A stretch of 64,000 bases of DNA, taken from NCBI RefSeq assembly GCF_021049305.1, contig NZ_CP088081.1, forward strand, positions 1 through 64,000, written 5' to 3'. Position 1 is the first letter of the stretch. Each line of letters starts with the position of its first letter. Shown in pieces: positions 1-12,600 of this stretch. Position numbers and translations under genes: made by a program. The notes beneath the pieces are model-generated. The model was not told the origin of the DNA. It did not search any database and was given only the letters and a program-made list of their open reading frames with translations. Source of the stretch: Ideonella dechloratans. Lineage in GTDB: Bacteria > Pseudomonadota > Gammaproteobacteria > Burkholderiales > Burkholderiaceae_C.

Positions 1-1524
1 ATGAGCATCGACCTCTGGCAACGCGGCTGCGAGCGACTCGCCACCGAACTGCCTGAACAACAGTACACCACCTGGATCCGCCCCCTGCCCCCGGCCGACG
101 TCATGGAGGATGGCGAGGCGGGGACCGTGTTCGGCCTGCGCGTGCCCAACCGCTTCAAGCTGGACTGGATCCGGTCCCAGTACGCTCCCCGCATCGAGGC
201 GGTGCTGAGCGAACTCGCCGGCAAGCCGGTGCGGCTGGAGCTGTCGCTGGCCCCGCGGGAGGTGCCTGCCCTGAGCCCGCGCCCGCTGCCGTCGCGCCCC
301 AACAGCGCCGCGGCGGTGCTGCAACGCGCCATGAGCCACGCCGCCAGCGCCGCGGCCCAGGCCGTGCCGCGCCAGCAGGCCGCTCTGATCCCGAGCGCCG
401 AGGACGCGCCGGCCAACGCCCCGGGCGCCGTGGCACTGGCCCCCGGCCGCCCGGCCCCCGAGCCGGTGGAGGTGCGGGCCCCGGCCGCACCCAGCCCGGC
501 CAGCCGCAGCCGCCTGAACCCGGCCCTGACCTTCGACACCCTGGTGGCCGGCCGCGCCAACCAGATGGCCCGCACCGCCGCCCTGCACGTGGCCGGCGCG
601 CCGGGCGTCATGTACAACCCGCTGTTCATCTACGGCGGCGTGGGCCTGGGCAAGACCCACCTGATCCACGCGGTGGGCAACGCCCTGCTCAAGGACAACC
701 CGAACGCCCGGGTGCTGTACCTGCACGCCGAGCAGTTCATCTCCGACGTGGTGAAGAACTACCAGCGCAAGACCTTCGACGAGCTGAAGGCCAAGTACCA
801 CCAGCTGGACCTGCTGCTGATCGACGATGTGCAGTTCTTCGCCGGCAAGGAACGCACGCAGGAAGAGTTCTTCAACGCCTTCGAGGCCCTGCTGGCCAAG
901 AAGGCCCACATCATCATGACCAGCGACACCTACCCCAAGGGGCTGGTGGACATCGACGAGCGGCTGACCAGCCGCTTCGACGCCGGCCTGACGGTGGCCA
1001 TCGAGCCGCCCGAGCTGGAGATGCGGGTGGCGATTCTGCTGGCCAAGTCCAAGGCCGAGGGCGCGCCCATGCCCGAGGACGTGGCCTTCTTCGTGGCCAA
1101 GAACGTGCGGGCCAATGTGCGCGAGCTGGAAGGCGCGCTGCGCAAGGTGCTGGCCTACGCCAAGTTCAGCCACAAGGAAATCAACATCGCCCTGGCGCGC
1201 GAGGCGCTCAAGGACCTGCTGTCCATCCAGAACCGGCAGATCTCGGTGGAGAACATCCAGAAGACGGTGGCCGACTTCTACAAGATCAAGATCGCCGACA
1301 TGTACAGCAAGAAGCGCCCGGCCAGCATCGCCCGGCCACGCCAGATTGCCATGTACCTGGCCAAGGAGCTGACCCAGAAGAGCCTGCCCGAGATCGGCGA
1401 GCTGTTCGGCGGCCGCGACCACACGACGGTGCTGCACGCGGTGCGCAAGATCGGTGGCGAGCGGCAGAAGGACACCGAGCTGAACCAGCAGCTGCACGTG
1501 CTGGAGCAGACCCTCAAGGGCTGA
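1..1524 (+). CDS. dnaA: Chromosomal replication initiator protein DnaA
   Basis: DnaA binds DnaA boxes at oriC and, in its ATP form, melts the origin and loads the helicase. The 507-residue protein shows the standard four-domain order. Domain I covers about 1-95 and is followed by a long Ala/Pro-rich linker (about 95-170), which makes the protein longer than the roughly 460-residue enteric form. The AAA+ domain has Walker A GGVGLGKT at 212-219 and Walker B acidic pair D275-D276. C-terminal domain IV carries the DNA-binding signature GGRDHTT at 470-476. The ATG is the first base of the window, so any upstream promoter and ribosome site are not visible. dnaN follows after 222 bases on the same strand. 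Confidence 0.99.
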   Translation: MSIDLWQRGCERLATELPEQQYTTWIRPLPPADVMEDGEAGTVFGLRVPNRFKLDWIRSQYAPRIEAVLSELAGKPVRLELSLAPREVPALSPRPLPSRPNSAAAVLQRAMSHAASAAAQAVPRQQAALIPSAEDAPANAPGAVALAPGRPAPEPVEVRAPAAPSPASRSRLNPALTFDTLVAGRANQMARTAALHVAGAPGVMYNPLFIYGGVGLGKTHLIHAVGNALLKDNPNARVLYLHAEQFISDVVKNYQRKTFDELKAKYHQLDLLLIDDVQFFAGKERTQEEFFNAFEALLAKKAHIIMTSDTYPKGLVDIDERLTSRFDAGLTVAIEPPELEMRVAILLAKSKAEGAPMPEDVAFFVAKNVRANVRELEGALRKVLAYAKFSHKEINIALAREALKDLLSIQNRQISVENIQKTVADFYKIKIADMYSKKRPASIARPRQIAMYLAKELTQKSLPEIGELFGGRDHTTVLHAVRKIGGERQKDTELNQQLHVLEQTLKG

Positions 1525-1558
1525 AGCCCGGCGAGGCCCGGGGTTGGGGACAAGTCTC

Positions 1559-1578
1559 GGACAAGTCCCGGCTTGTCC
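1559..1578. promoter_or_regulatory. Hairpin after dnaA
   Basis: A perfect inverted repeat GGACAAG / CTTGTCC (7-base arms, 6-base loop) lies 35 bases past the dnaA stop. A further direct copy of GGACAAG sits at 1548-1554. There is no T-run, so an intrinsic terminator is not well supported. It could be an attenuator or a protein site in the dnaA-dnaN gap. Confidence 0.4.
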
Positions 1579-1691
1579 ACCGCCCCGCCGATCGGGCCCA
1601 AGTTGTTGTCTGTTTGCCCCGCCGCAAGCCCCCCGCTCATCCCCAATGAAAGCCGCCTGCTAACTGCCTGTCAAAACAGGTGAAAATGGCG

Positions 1692-1700
1692 TTTTCCACA
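1692..1700 (+). promoter_or_regulatory. Candidate DnaA box upstream of dnaN
   Basis: TTTTCCACA matches the relaxed DnaA-box consensus TTWTNCACA and lies 46 bases before the dnaN start. It is the only good match I see in the dnaA-dnaN gap. A single box does not make an origin; the main box cluster is more likely upstream of dnaA, outside the window. Autoregulation of dnaN by DnaA is possible. Confidence 0.4.
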
Positions 1701-1746
1701 CCGGTGGTCCGTTCCTACTACAACGACCCATCTGAAAGAGGAAGAC

Positions 1747-2853
1747 ATGATTGTTTTGAAAGCCGCACAACAACAATTGCTGGGTGCCCTCCAGGCGGTT
1801 TCCGGCATCGTCGAGCGGCGTCATACCCTGCCCATCCTCGCCAACGTGCTGCTGCGCAAGAACGGCGCCACCACGGAACTGACCACCAGCGACCTGGAGA
1901 TCCAGGTGCGCACCACCGCCGAGCTGGGCGGTGACGAGGGCGCCTTCAGCACCACGGTGGGTGCGCGCAAGCTGATCGACATCCTGCGCTCCATGCCGGC
2001 CGATCAGATCGTCAGCCTGACGGCCAACGGCAGCAAGCTCACCCTGCAGGGCGGCAAGAGCCGCTTCACGCTGCAGACCCTGCCGGCCGAGGACTTCCCG
2101 CTGGTCAACGAAGCCGTGGACTTCGGCCCGGCCTTCAGCGTGCCGCAGAAGGTGCTCAAGGGCCTGATCGACCAGGTGCACTTCGCGATGGCGGTGCATG
2201 ACATCCGCTACTACCTCAACGGCATCCTGTTCGTGGCCGAGGGCAAGACCCTGACCCTGGTGGCCACCGACGGCAGCCGCCTGGCCCTGGCCCAGGCCGA
2301 GCTGGAGACCGACATGCCCAAGCAGGAGGTCATCCTGCCGCGCAAGACGGTGCTGGAGCTGATGCGCCTCTTGGGCACCGGCGAGGACCCCATCGAGCTG
2401 CAGTTCGCCGGCAACCAGGCCAAGTTCAGCTTCTCGGGCATGGAGTTCGTGACCAAGCTGGTCGAGGGCAAGTACCCCGACTACAACCGCGTCATCCCCA
2501 AGAACCACAAGAACATGGTCATCCTGGGCCGCACCCCGCTGCTGGCCAGCCTGCAGCGCGCGGCCATCCTGACCAGCGAGAAGTTCAAGGGCGTGCGCAT
2601 GAACGTGGAGCCGGGCGCCCTGCGCATCGCCTCCAGCAACGCCGAGCAGGAAGAGGCCAAGGAAGAGCTCGAGATCGACTACGGCGGCCCCGCCATCGAG
2701 ATCGGCTTCAACGTGACCTACCTGATGGACGCGCTGGCCAACATGGACAGCGAGATGGTGCAGATCGCGCTGCACGACGGCAGCTCTGCCGCGCTGATCA
2801 CCGTGCCCGAGCAGGACGGCTTCAAGTACGTCGTGATGCCGATGCGGATCTGA
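1747..2853 (+). CDS. dnaN: DNA polymerase III subunit beta (sliding clamp)
   Basis: The beta clamp is a ring-shaped dimer that tethers DNA polymerase III and other replication and repair proteins to DNA through a hydrophobic cleft. The 368-residue length is that of the bacterial family, with three repeated clamp folds of about 120 residues each. The C-terminus ends in the usual VVMPMRI, part of the partner-binding cleft. The ATG is preceded by an AGAGGAAG ribosome site at good spacing. It lies between dnaA and gyrB, the conserved origin-proximal order. recF, often between dnaN and gyrB, is absent here, as is usual in Burkholderiales. Confidence 0.99.
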   Translation: MIVLKAAQQQLLGALQAVSGIVERRHTLPILANVLLRKNGATTELTTSDLEIQVRTTAELGGDEGAFSTTVGARKLIDILRSMPADQIVSLTANGSKLTLQGGKSRFTLQTLPAEDFPLVNEAVDFGPAFSVPQKVLKGLIDQVHFAMAVHDIRYYLNGILFVAEGKTLTLVATDGSRLALAQAELETDMPKQEVILPRKTVLELMRLLGTGEDPIELQFAGNQAKFSFSGMEFVTKLVEGKYPDYNRVIPKNHKNMVILGRTPLLASLQRAAILTSEKFKGVRMNVEPGALRIASSNAEQEEAKEELEIDYGGPAIEIGFNVTYLMDALANMDSEMVQIALHDGSSAALITVPEQDGFKYVVMPMRI

Positions 2854-2875
2854 CGCCTGCCCTTTTCTCACAGCA

Positions 2876-5501
<2,626 letters not shown>

Positions 5502-5503
5502 TC

Positions 5504-5669
5504 GGTTATCACATCCGAATCCGGAAGCCGTCGTTTAATCCCGTTAAATCAACAACTTGCTATCACACCGCGGGGTTTTCCCCGCGGCTGAGTCGCCCAG
5601 TGTCCCGGTATCACACCCGAATCCGGAAATTCTGAAAATCTCTTTTCAGATCAAGCACTTGTCATCACA
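5504..5669. repeat. Repeats and hairpins between gyrB and the restriction island
   Basis: An imperfect 20-base direct repeat (core TATCACAYCCGAATCCGGAA) is at about 5507-5526 and 5610-5629; TATCACA also starts at 5561 and a related ATCACA ends at 5669. Between them CCGCGGGG-TTTT-CCCCGCGG (5568-5587) is a perfect 8-base hairpin, and TCTGAAAA-TCTC-TTTTCAGA (5631-5650) is another. The region is less GC-rich than the flanks. The first hairpin could end gyrB transcription; the repeats could mark an integration or deletion boundary. Confidence 0.6.
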
Positions 5670-6109
5670 TGAGCAGCAAGCACTGGGTCGCCCAAGCCGC
5701 AGCAGTGCTGCAGGAGAGCCTGCAACCGGTTCCCCATGAGCTCAACGAGCTGGACTGGAAGAGTAGCCTCTCCACCCACAAGGACCGCCTGGCCGAGCAC
5801 CTGATGGCTCTGGCCAACCTGGCGGGCGGTGGGACCCTGGTCTTCAGGGTGAGCAACAGCGGGCAGGTACAGGGCATTGCCCAGGACGAGGCGGAGCGCA
5901 TCGAAGCCTGCGACCAACACGCCGTGCTGCAGTCCCCCTCCAGCCAGACGCTGACCAACACCTCGCTGCGCCAGCGCTTTCAGCTGCACGACAAGCAGCG
6001 CAACAGCATCACCAACCTGATTGCCGACGCCGTGGCCGCCGGGCGCATCAAGCGCAAGGACACCAGCAGCGGCAACAAGTTTGCCGAATACATCCCCTAC
6101 TGGGCCTGA
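5669..6109 (+). pseudogene. Internally deleted AlbA_2 / Schlafen-type ATP-binding protein remnant
   Basis: The open 146-codon frame joins two ends of a normally much longer protein. Residues about 24-75 match the start of an AlbA_2 domain (LDWKSS, then ALANLAGGGTLVFRVSN). Residues about 88-146 match the C-terminal winged-helix part of the same family, as in RecG-like AlbA_2 proteins (TNTSLRQRF, then LIADAVAAGRIKR). The usual central part, about 300 residues, is missing at about residues 78-88, yet the frame is intact. It lies 20 bases before hsdM. AlbA_2 genes are common companions of type I restriction systems and phage-defence islands. It is probably non-functional or a small residual regulator. 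Confidence 0.55.
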
Positions 6110-6129
6110 GGGCCTGCCATTGCCGGGCC

Positions 6130-8247
6130 ATGAACCGCAACCAGCTCAAGCAACTCGAAAAAGACCTCTGGGCCGCCGCCGACAAGCTGCGCGCCAACTC
6201 CGACCTCAAGGCCAGCGAGTACAGCACCCCGGTGCTGGGCCTGATCTTCCTGAAGTTCGCCGACAACAAATACCGCCAGCACGAGCCGGCCATCCTGCAG
6301 GAATACCAGAAGCTCAAGGGCACCCGGCGCGAACGCACCCTGGAAGAAATCGCCATTCAGAAGTGCGGCTTCTACCTGAAGGACTTTGCCCGCTACGACC
6401 ACCTGCTGAATCTGCCCGAGAAGGAAGACATCGCCAAAGCCATTCGCCGCGCGATGGCCAGCATCGAGAACACCAAGCCCGAGCTGCTGGGTGTGCTGCC
6501 GCAAGAGGAGTACGACCGCTTCACCCGCAGCCCCAAGAACCAGCACATCCCGAAGGACCTGCTCAAGCTGTTCTCGGACATCCCGGTGGATGCCTCCGGT
6601 GACGTGTTCGGCCAGATCTACGAATACTTCCTGGCCAACTTCGCGCTCAGCGAAGGCCAGGGCGGCGGCGAATTCTTCACGCCGCGCTCCGTCGTCAAGC
6701 TGATGACCGAGATCATCGAGCCCCATGGCGGCAAGGTGTTCGACCCCGCCTGCGGCTCCGGCGGCATGTTCGTGCAGTCGGCCGAGTTCATCCTGCAGCA
6801 CCAGGCCGACAAGGCGGCCGATCTGGACGTCTTCGTCTGCGGCACCGAGAAAACGCTGGAGACCGTCAAGCTCGCCAAGATGAACCTGGCCGTGAACAAC
6901 CTGCGCGGTGACATCAAGCAGGCCAACACCTACTACGAAGACCCCTTCAACGCCTTCGGTGCCTTCGACTACGTGATGGCCAACCCGCCCTTCAACGTGG
7001 ACGACGTGACGCTGGACGCCGTGGAGAAGGACCGCCGCTTCAACACCTACGGCGTGCCGCGCAACAAGACCAAGGCCAAGAAGTCAGAGGGTAAGGACGG
7101 CAAGGAAAAGGCCGTCGAGACCGTGCCCAACGGCAACTACCTCTGGATCAACCTCTTCGCCACGTCCTTGAAGCCCGGCGGCCGCGCCGCGCTGGTCATG
7201 GCCAACTCGGCCAGCGATGCCCGCCACTCCGAGGCCGACATCCGCCGCACGCTGATCGAGCACAACCTCATCTACGGCATGCTCACGCTGCCGTCCAACC
7301 TGTTCTACACCGTCACCCTGCCGGCCACGCTGTGGTTCTTCGACAAGGGCAAGACGGATGACAAGGTGTTGTTCATCGACGCCCGCAACATCTTCACCCA
7401 GGTGGACCGCGCCCACCGCGAGCTGAGCGACGCGCAGATCCAGAACATCGCCCTCATCCCCCGCCTGCACAAGGGCCGCCGCCAGGAATTTGTGGACCAG
7501 GTGGACGCTTACCTGCACCAGGGCATGGCTCAGTTGAAGGAGGCTGCCGAACAACTGCCCACGCTGAGCGAGCGTCTGCTGGCCGTGCTGGCCGAAGAGG
7601 CGGCCGATGCTGAGGCGAGCCAGGCGGCGCGCGACGCGATTGCGGCGCTGAAAGCCCAGTGGGGGAAACTGGCCGCGCTGGCGCAGGCCCAGGACCAGCA
7701 CGAACGCACCCGCGGCCAGAAGCACAGCGTGGAGGACCGCAACAAAGCCCAGCACCTGCTGCGCGCCCAGTTCACCCCCTTCTTCACCGGCCTGCACGCA
7801 GCCGTGAAGGCACTGGACAAAGCCATCCGCGAGATGGACAAGCGCAAGGCCGAGGCCACCAAGGCAGACGGCAAGCGTGCCACCGCCAACCGCCAGACCA
7901 AGGGTGTGAAGGCGGCGGTGCAGGCACTGCACGATGAGCTGAAGGCCGCCGAGCTGTACTACCAGCATGTGAGCTGGCTGCAGGAGCGCTTTCCCCAGGC
8001 AGCCTACGAGGACGTTACCGGCCTCTGCAAGCTGGCCCGCCGCGAGGAAATCGCCGAGCAGGATTGGTCGCTCAACCCGGGGCGGTATGTGGGCGTGGTG
8101 ATCGAGGAGGATGGCAAGACGGAGGAGGAGTTCCTGGCAGACTTGAGCGATGCGAACGATGAACTCGCAGCGCTCGTCAGCGACGCAAGGCATCTTGAGT
8201 CTGTGATCCAGTCAAACGTCGCCGCGCTGATCGGAGACGCTGCATGA
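6130..8247 (+). CDS. hsdM: Type I restriction-modification system, methyltransferase subunit
   Basis: HsdM forms an M2S complex that methylates adenine N6 at the site chosen by HsdS, and is part of the restriction complex with HsdR. The N-terminal helical HsdM_N domain spans about 1-150. The AdoMet motif FDPACGSGG lies at 204-212 and the catalytic NPPF of N6-adenine methylases at 285-288. The 705 residues exceed the usual 500-550. The extra part, about 450-650, is rich in Ala, Glu, Lys and Gln and probably forms coiled coil. The gene overlaps hsdS by four bases (ATGA), indicating translational coupling. Confidence 0.96.
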   Translation: MNRNQLKQLEKDLWAAADKLRANSDLKASEYSTPVLGLIFLKFADNKYRQHEPAILQEYQKLKGTRRERTLEEIAIQKCGFYLKDFARYDHLLNLPEKEDIAKAIRRAMASIENTKPELLGVLPQEEYDRFTRSPKNQHIPKDLLKLFSDIPVDASGDVFGQIYEYFLANFALSEGQGGGEFFTPRSVVKLMTEIIEPHGGKVFDPACGSGGMFVQSAEFILQHQADKAADLDVFVCGTEKTLETVKLAKMNLAVNNLRGDIKQANTYYEDPFNAFGAFDYVMANPPFNVDDVTLDAVEKDRRFNTYGVPRNKTKAKKSEGKDGKEKAVETVPNGNYLWINLFATSLKPGGRAALVMANSASDARHSEADIRRTLIEHNLIYGMLTLPSNLFYTVTLPATLWFFDKGKTDDKVLFIDARNIFTQVDRAHRELSDAQIQNIALIPRLHKGRRQEFVDQVDAYLHQGMAQLKEAAEQLPTLSERLLAVLAEEAADAEASQAARDAIAALKAQWGKLAALAQAQDQHERTRGQKHSVEDRNKAQHLLRAQFTPFFTGLHAAVKALDKAIREMDKRKAEATKADGKRATANRQTKGVKAAVQALHDELKAAELYYQHVSWLQERFPQAAYEDVTGLCKLARREEIAEQDWSLNPGRYVGVVIEEDGKTEEEFLADLSDANDELAALVSDARHLESVIQSNVAALIGDAA

Positions 8248-9566
8248 CTGAGGTATGGCCATGCATCAGCGTAGGCAGTCTTGTCCAGGCGCACGAAGCG
8301 GCACTTCAGACAGGCCCTTTCGGAACGCAACTGAGCGCCTCCGAGTACGTGCCGGAAGGCATCCCAGTCATAAACGTCCGCAACGTCGGCTTTGGCGATG
8401 TGCGGGCGGATGACCTGGAGTACGTATCCGAAGGGAAAGCCGAGCAGTTGCATCACCACGTTTTGCGCGCTGGCGATATCGTGTTTGGCCGCAAAGGCGC
8501 TGTAGAGCGGCATGCTCTCATTGGTTCAGCCCAGGACGGCTGGGTTCAGGGTTCGGATTGCTTGCGCCTGCGCTTGCGAAGCTCTCGCTTCAACGTGCGC
8601 TTCGTTTCCTTCTACCTGCGAACCAAGGGGCACCAAGACTGGATGCAAGCGCTTTGCTCGTTCGGGGCCACGATGAGTTCACTGAACCAAGACATCGTCA
8701 ATCGAATCGAGCTACCTTGTCCGCCGCGCCCAGTGCAGGACCAGATCGCTGCTGTGCTTGCAGCCTACGACGACCTGATCGCCAACAACCAGCGCCGCAT
8801 CGCCTTGCTGGAGTCCTTGGCCGAGGAGATCTACCGCGAGTGGTTTGTGCGGATGCGGTTTCCGGGCGCAAAGTCGGCTGTCTTTGACAAGGGCATGCCG
8901 ACCGACTGGACGCATGAGCCCGTCCTCGATGCCTTCAAGTTCTACGGCGGCGCCACGCCGGCCAAGGACAACCCGCGCTTTTGGGTAGATGGCGAGGTGC
9001 ATTGGTACACGCCCACTGACATCACTGGCGCCAGCAGCCCCTACTTGGAGGAGTCGGCCGACAAGTGCACCGACGAGGGTCTGCAGAACTGCTCCGCGAA
9101 CCTCTTCCCGGCCCACTCGATCATGATGACGAGCCGCGCCACGATTGGCGCCATCGGTATCAACAGCGCTCCGGCCTGTACGAATCAAGGTTTCATCACC
9201 TGCATTCCGAACCAACGCTACCCGCTGACCTATCTGTACCACTGGCTCAAGCTCGCCAAACCGCACTTCGAGATGCTTTCCGGTGGCGCGACCTTCGCAG
9301 AGTTGACCAAGGGGACGTTCAAGCGGATTCGCATTTTGACGCCCCCAGTGAAGCTGGTCGCAGCCTACGAGCAGCAAGCCAGGCCCATGTTTGACGAGGT
9401 GGAATCGCTGACCAAGATGAACCGTAGGTTGCGCGCTACCCGCGATTCGCTGCTCCCCCGCCTGATCTCCGGCAAACTCCGCGTCGAGGCGTTAGACATC
9501 CAGTTCCCGCCCAGCATGCAGCCGCCGCCCGCAGAGGCTGCGCCGCGTGAGGCAATCGCCCGTTAG
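8244..9566 (+). CDS. hsdS: Type I restriction-modification system, specificity subunit
   Basis: HsdS recognises the bipartite DNA target and scaffolds two HsdM and two HsdR subunits. The 440 residues hold two target-recognition domains, about 1-165 and 215-375. Each is followed by a conserved helical spacer: PCPPRPVQDQIAAVL with IALLESLAEEIYREW in the centre, and SLLPRLISGKLRV at the C-terminus. The start overlaps the hsdM stop as ATGA. The recognition-domain DNA, clearest near 8244-8700, looks less GC-biased at third positions than hsdM and hsdR, which fits the known exchange of specificity domains by recombination. The recognised sequence cannot be read from the protein. Confidence 0.94.
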   Translation: MTEVWPCISVGSLVQAHEAALQTGPFGTQLSASEYVPEGIPVINVRNVGFGDVRADDLEYVSEGKAEQLHHHVLRAGDIVFGRKGAVERHALIGSAQDGWVQGSDCLRLRLRSSRFNVRFVSFYLRTKGHQDWMQALCSFGATMSSLNQDIVNRIELPCPPRPVQDQIAAVLAAYDDLIANNQRRIALLESLAEEIYREWFVRMRFPGAKSAVFDKGMPTDWTHEPVLDAFKFYGGATPAKDNPRFWVDGEVHWYTPTDITGASSPYLEESADKCTDEGLQNCSANLFPAHSIMMTSRATIGAIGINSAPACTNQGFITCIPNQRYPLTYLYHWLKLAKPHFEMLSGGATFAELTKGTFKRIRILTPPVKLVAAYEQQARPMFDEVESLTKMNRRLRATRDSLLPRLISGKLRVEALDIQFPPSMQPPPAEAAPREAIAR

Positions 9567-9607
9567 CAGGTCTTCTTCTCCACAACCGGCAACACCAGGG
9601 AGGTGCC

Positions 9608-12600
9608 GTGGCCGCCGCGAAGAACTTCATCAGCGAAGACGACATCGAGCAGGCCTTGCTGCAGCGGCTGCAGCACCTGTGCGGCTTCGATGCGCTGAAC
9701 TGCTTCACGGCCCAGCCCGACGACCTGAGCGATGGCTCCGGCCGCACGGACAAGCGCGAGGTCATCCTGGCCGACCGGCTGCGCGCCGCGCTGGAGCGGC
9801 TGAACCCGCAGGCCCCGGCCCACGCGGTGGACCAGGCCCTGGCCCAGTTGGTGCAGCCGCGCACGGCCATGAGCCTGGTGGCGGCCAACCGGGAGATGGA
9901 CACCCTCATCCGCGACGGCGTGCCGGTGACCTACAAGCCCGAGGCCGGACCGCAGGCGGGGCAGAGCGTGACCGAGCGGCTGAAGGTCATAGCCTTCGAC
10001 GAGCCCGACCCCCGCGCCGGCCGCAACCATTACCTGGCGGTGAGTCAGTTGTGGGTGCGCGGCGAGCATGGCTACCGCCGGCCCGACGTGCTGCTGTACG
10101 TGAACGGCCTGCCGCTGGTGTTCATCGAGCTGAAGAACAGCAATGTGAAGCTGCGTGCAGCCTTCGACGACAACCTGACCACCTACAAGGCCGAGATCCC
10201 GCAGCTCTTCACCGCCAATGCGCTGTGCCTGCTGAGCAATGGCATCGAGACCCGGCTGGGCAGCCTGGCCGCGCAGTGGGAGCACTTCTTCACCTGGCTG
10301 CGGGTAGACGACGAGAAGGAGAAGCTGGACCGCCCGGCCATTGCCGCCCAGGGCCTGAGCGTGGAGCGCGTGGTGCTGGGCCTGCTCAAGCCGGAGCGGC
10401 TGCTGGACTACGTGGAGAACTTCTGCGTGTTCTACCGCGAGACGCAGAAGGTCATCGCGCAGAACCACCAGTTCATCGGGGTGAACAACGCTTTCGCGCA
10501 GTTCCAGCGCCGGCGCGAGCTGGGCGGCAAGCTGGGTGTGTTCTGGCACACCCAGGGCTCGGGCAAGAGCTTCTCGATGGTGTTCTACACGCGCAAGATC
10601 TTTCGCAAGCTCACCGGCAACTTCACCTTCGTGGTGGTGACGGACCGGGATGACCTGGACGGCCAGATCTACCGCAACTTCCTGCACACCGGCGTGGTGG
10701 CGCCCAAGGACGATGTGCGGCCCAAGGGCAGCGCGCAACTGCGCGAGATGCTGGGCAAGAACAAGCGCGTGGTGTTCACGCTGATCCAGAAGTTCCGCTA
10801 CGACAAGGGCAAGGACTACCCGCTGCTGTCCGACCGCGACGACATTGTCGTCATCGTGGACGAGGCGCACCGCACGCAATACGCCGGCCTGGCCGAGAAC
10901 ATGCGCGCCGGCTTGCCCCATGCCAACTTCCTGGCCTTCACCGGCACGCCGCTGCTGGGTCATGAGCGCAAGACCAATGCCTGGTTCGGCGACTACGTGT
11001 CCGAGTACAACTTCCAGCAGAGCGTGGAGGACGGCGCCACGGTGCCGTTGTTCTACGAGAAGCGCGTGCCGGAGGTGCTGATCCAGAACGACGACCTGAG
11101 CGAGGAGTTCGCCGAGATTCTGGAAGACGAGAACCTGGACGAGCCAGCCCAGGCCAAGCTGGAAAAGCGCTTCGCCCAGGAGATGGCGGTCATCAAGGTG
11201 GACGACCGGCTCGAGACCATCGCCCGCGACATCGTCTTCCACTTTCCTCGTCGAGGCTACCTGGGCAAGGGCATCGTCATCTCGGTGGACAAGTTCACCG
11301 CTGTGACCATGTACGACAAGGTGCAGTCCCTGTGGAAGGCGGAGATCAAGGCGCTGAACGGGCGCATCACGGCCACGCAGAATGATGTGGAGCGGCAGCG
11401 CCTGAAGCAGCTCAAGGCCTGGATGAGTGCGGCACAGATGGCGGTGATCGTCAGTGAGGAAGCAGGCGAGGAAGAGAAGTTCGCCAAGAAGAACCTCGAC
11501 ATCAAGCCTCACCGCCAGCGCATGAACGCGCTGGACGCCAATGGTCACGACATCGAGTTCAATTTCAAGGACCCGGAACACCCGCTGCAGCTGGTGTTCG
11601 TCTGCGCCATGTGGCTGACGGGCTTTGACGCCCCCACGGTGAGCACGCTGTACCTAGACAAGCCCATGCAGGGCCACACGCTGATGCAGACCATCGCGCG
11701 GGCCAACCGGGTGACCGGCCATGAGATTCACGGCGTGGCCAAGCGCCATGGCGAGATCGTGGATTACTACAACGTCTTCCGCCGGATGAAGAAGGCCCTG
11801 CGCGATTACGCGGCCGGGCCGGACGACGAGGAGCTGCCGGTGCAGGACAAGAGCCAGCTCTTCGCCCTGCTGGACGAGGCCATCGAGCAGGGTTTCGCCT
11901 TCTGCCACACCCAGGGAGTGGCCTTGCAGGAAGCCCTGGACGGCGGTGACGTGTTCACCAAGCTGGGGCGGTTCAACGGCTTTGCGGACACGCTGCTGGC
12001 CAGCGAGGAGCAACGCAAGTCCTTCAATGTCTACGAGAACACCATTTCCTCGCTGTACGAAGCGTGCAAGCCGGAGGTGTTGGGGCAGGGCAAGAGCCAG
12101 GTGGTGTCGGCCTTCCAGTTCCTGCGCGGGGTGATGGATGCCATCGTCGAGCAGGCCGACATCGACAACGCCGTGCAGCGCCTCGAGGCCCTGATGGATG
12201 CCAGCGTGGTGGTGGACAAGGCCGAGGTTCTGGCGGCCAAGGAGTTCGAGACTCAGTTCAAGATCGTGCAGCGCGGCAAGGCCTGGGACCTCAGCAAGGT
12301 CAACGTCGAGAAGCTGCGAGAGGAGTTCCAGCGGGCCCCCTACAAGAACATCGAGATCGCGGACCTGCAGGCCTTTCTGCAGCGCAAGCTGGCCGAGATG
12401 CTGGCCCAGAACAGCACGCGGGGCGATTTCGTGCAGCGGCTGCAGAAGGTGATCGACACCTACAACTCCGGCGCCACCGCCACAGAGAACTATTACGAAG
12501 AGCTGACCGCCTTCGCACAGTCACTCAAAGAGGAAGCCGAGCGTGCCATCCGGGAAGGGCTGACCGAAGACGAACTCGAGATCTTTGACCTGCTCAAGAA

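Noticed and set aside
9563..11581. A 672-codon minus-strand frame over hsdR
   Set aside because: Antisense shadow with no domain pattern; hsdR with all motifs lies on the plus strand.
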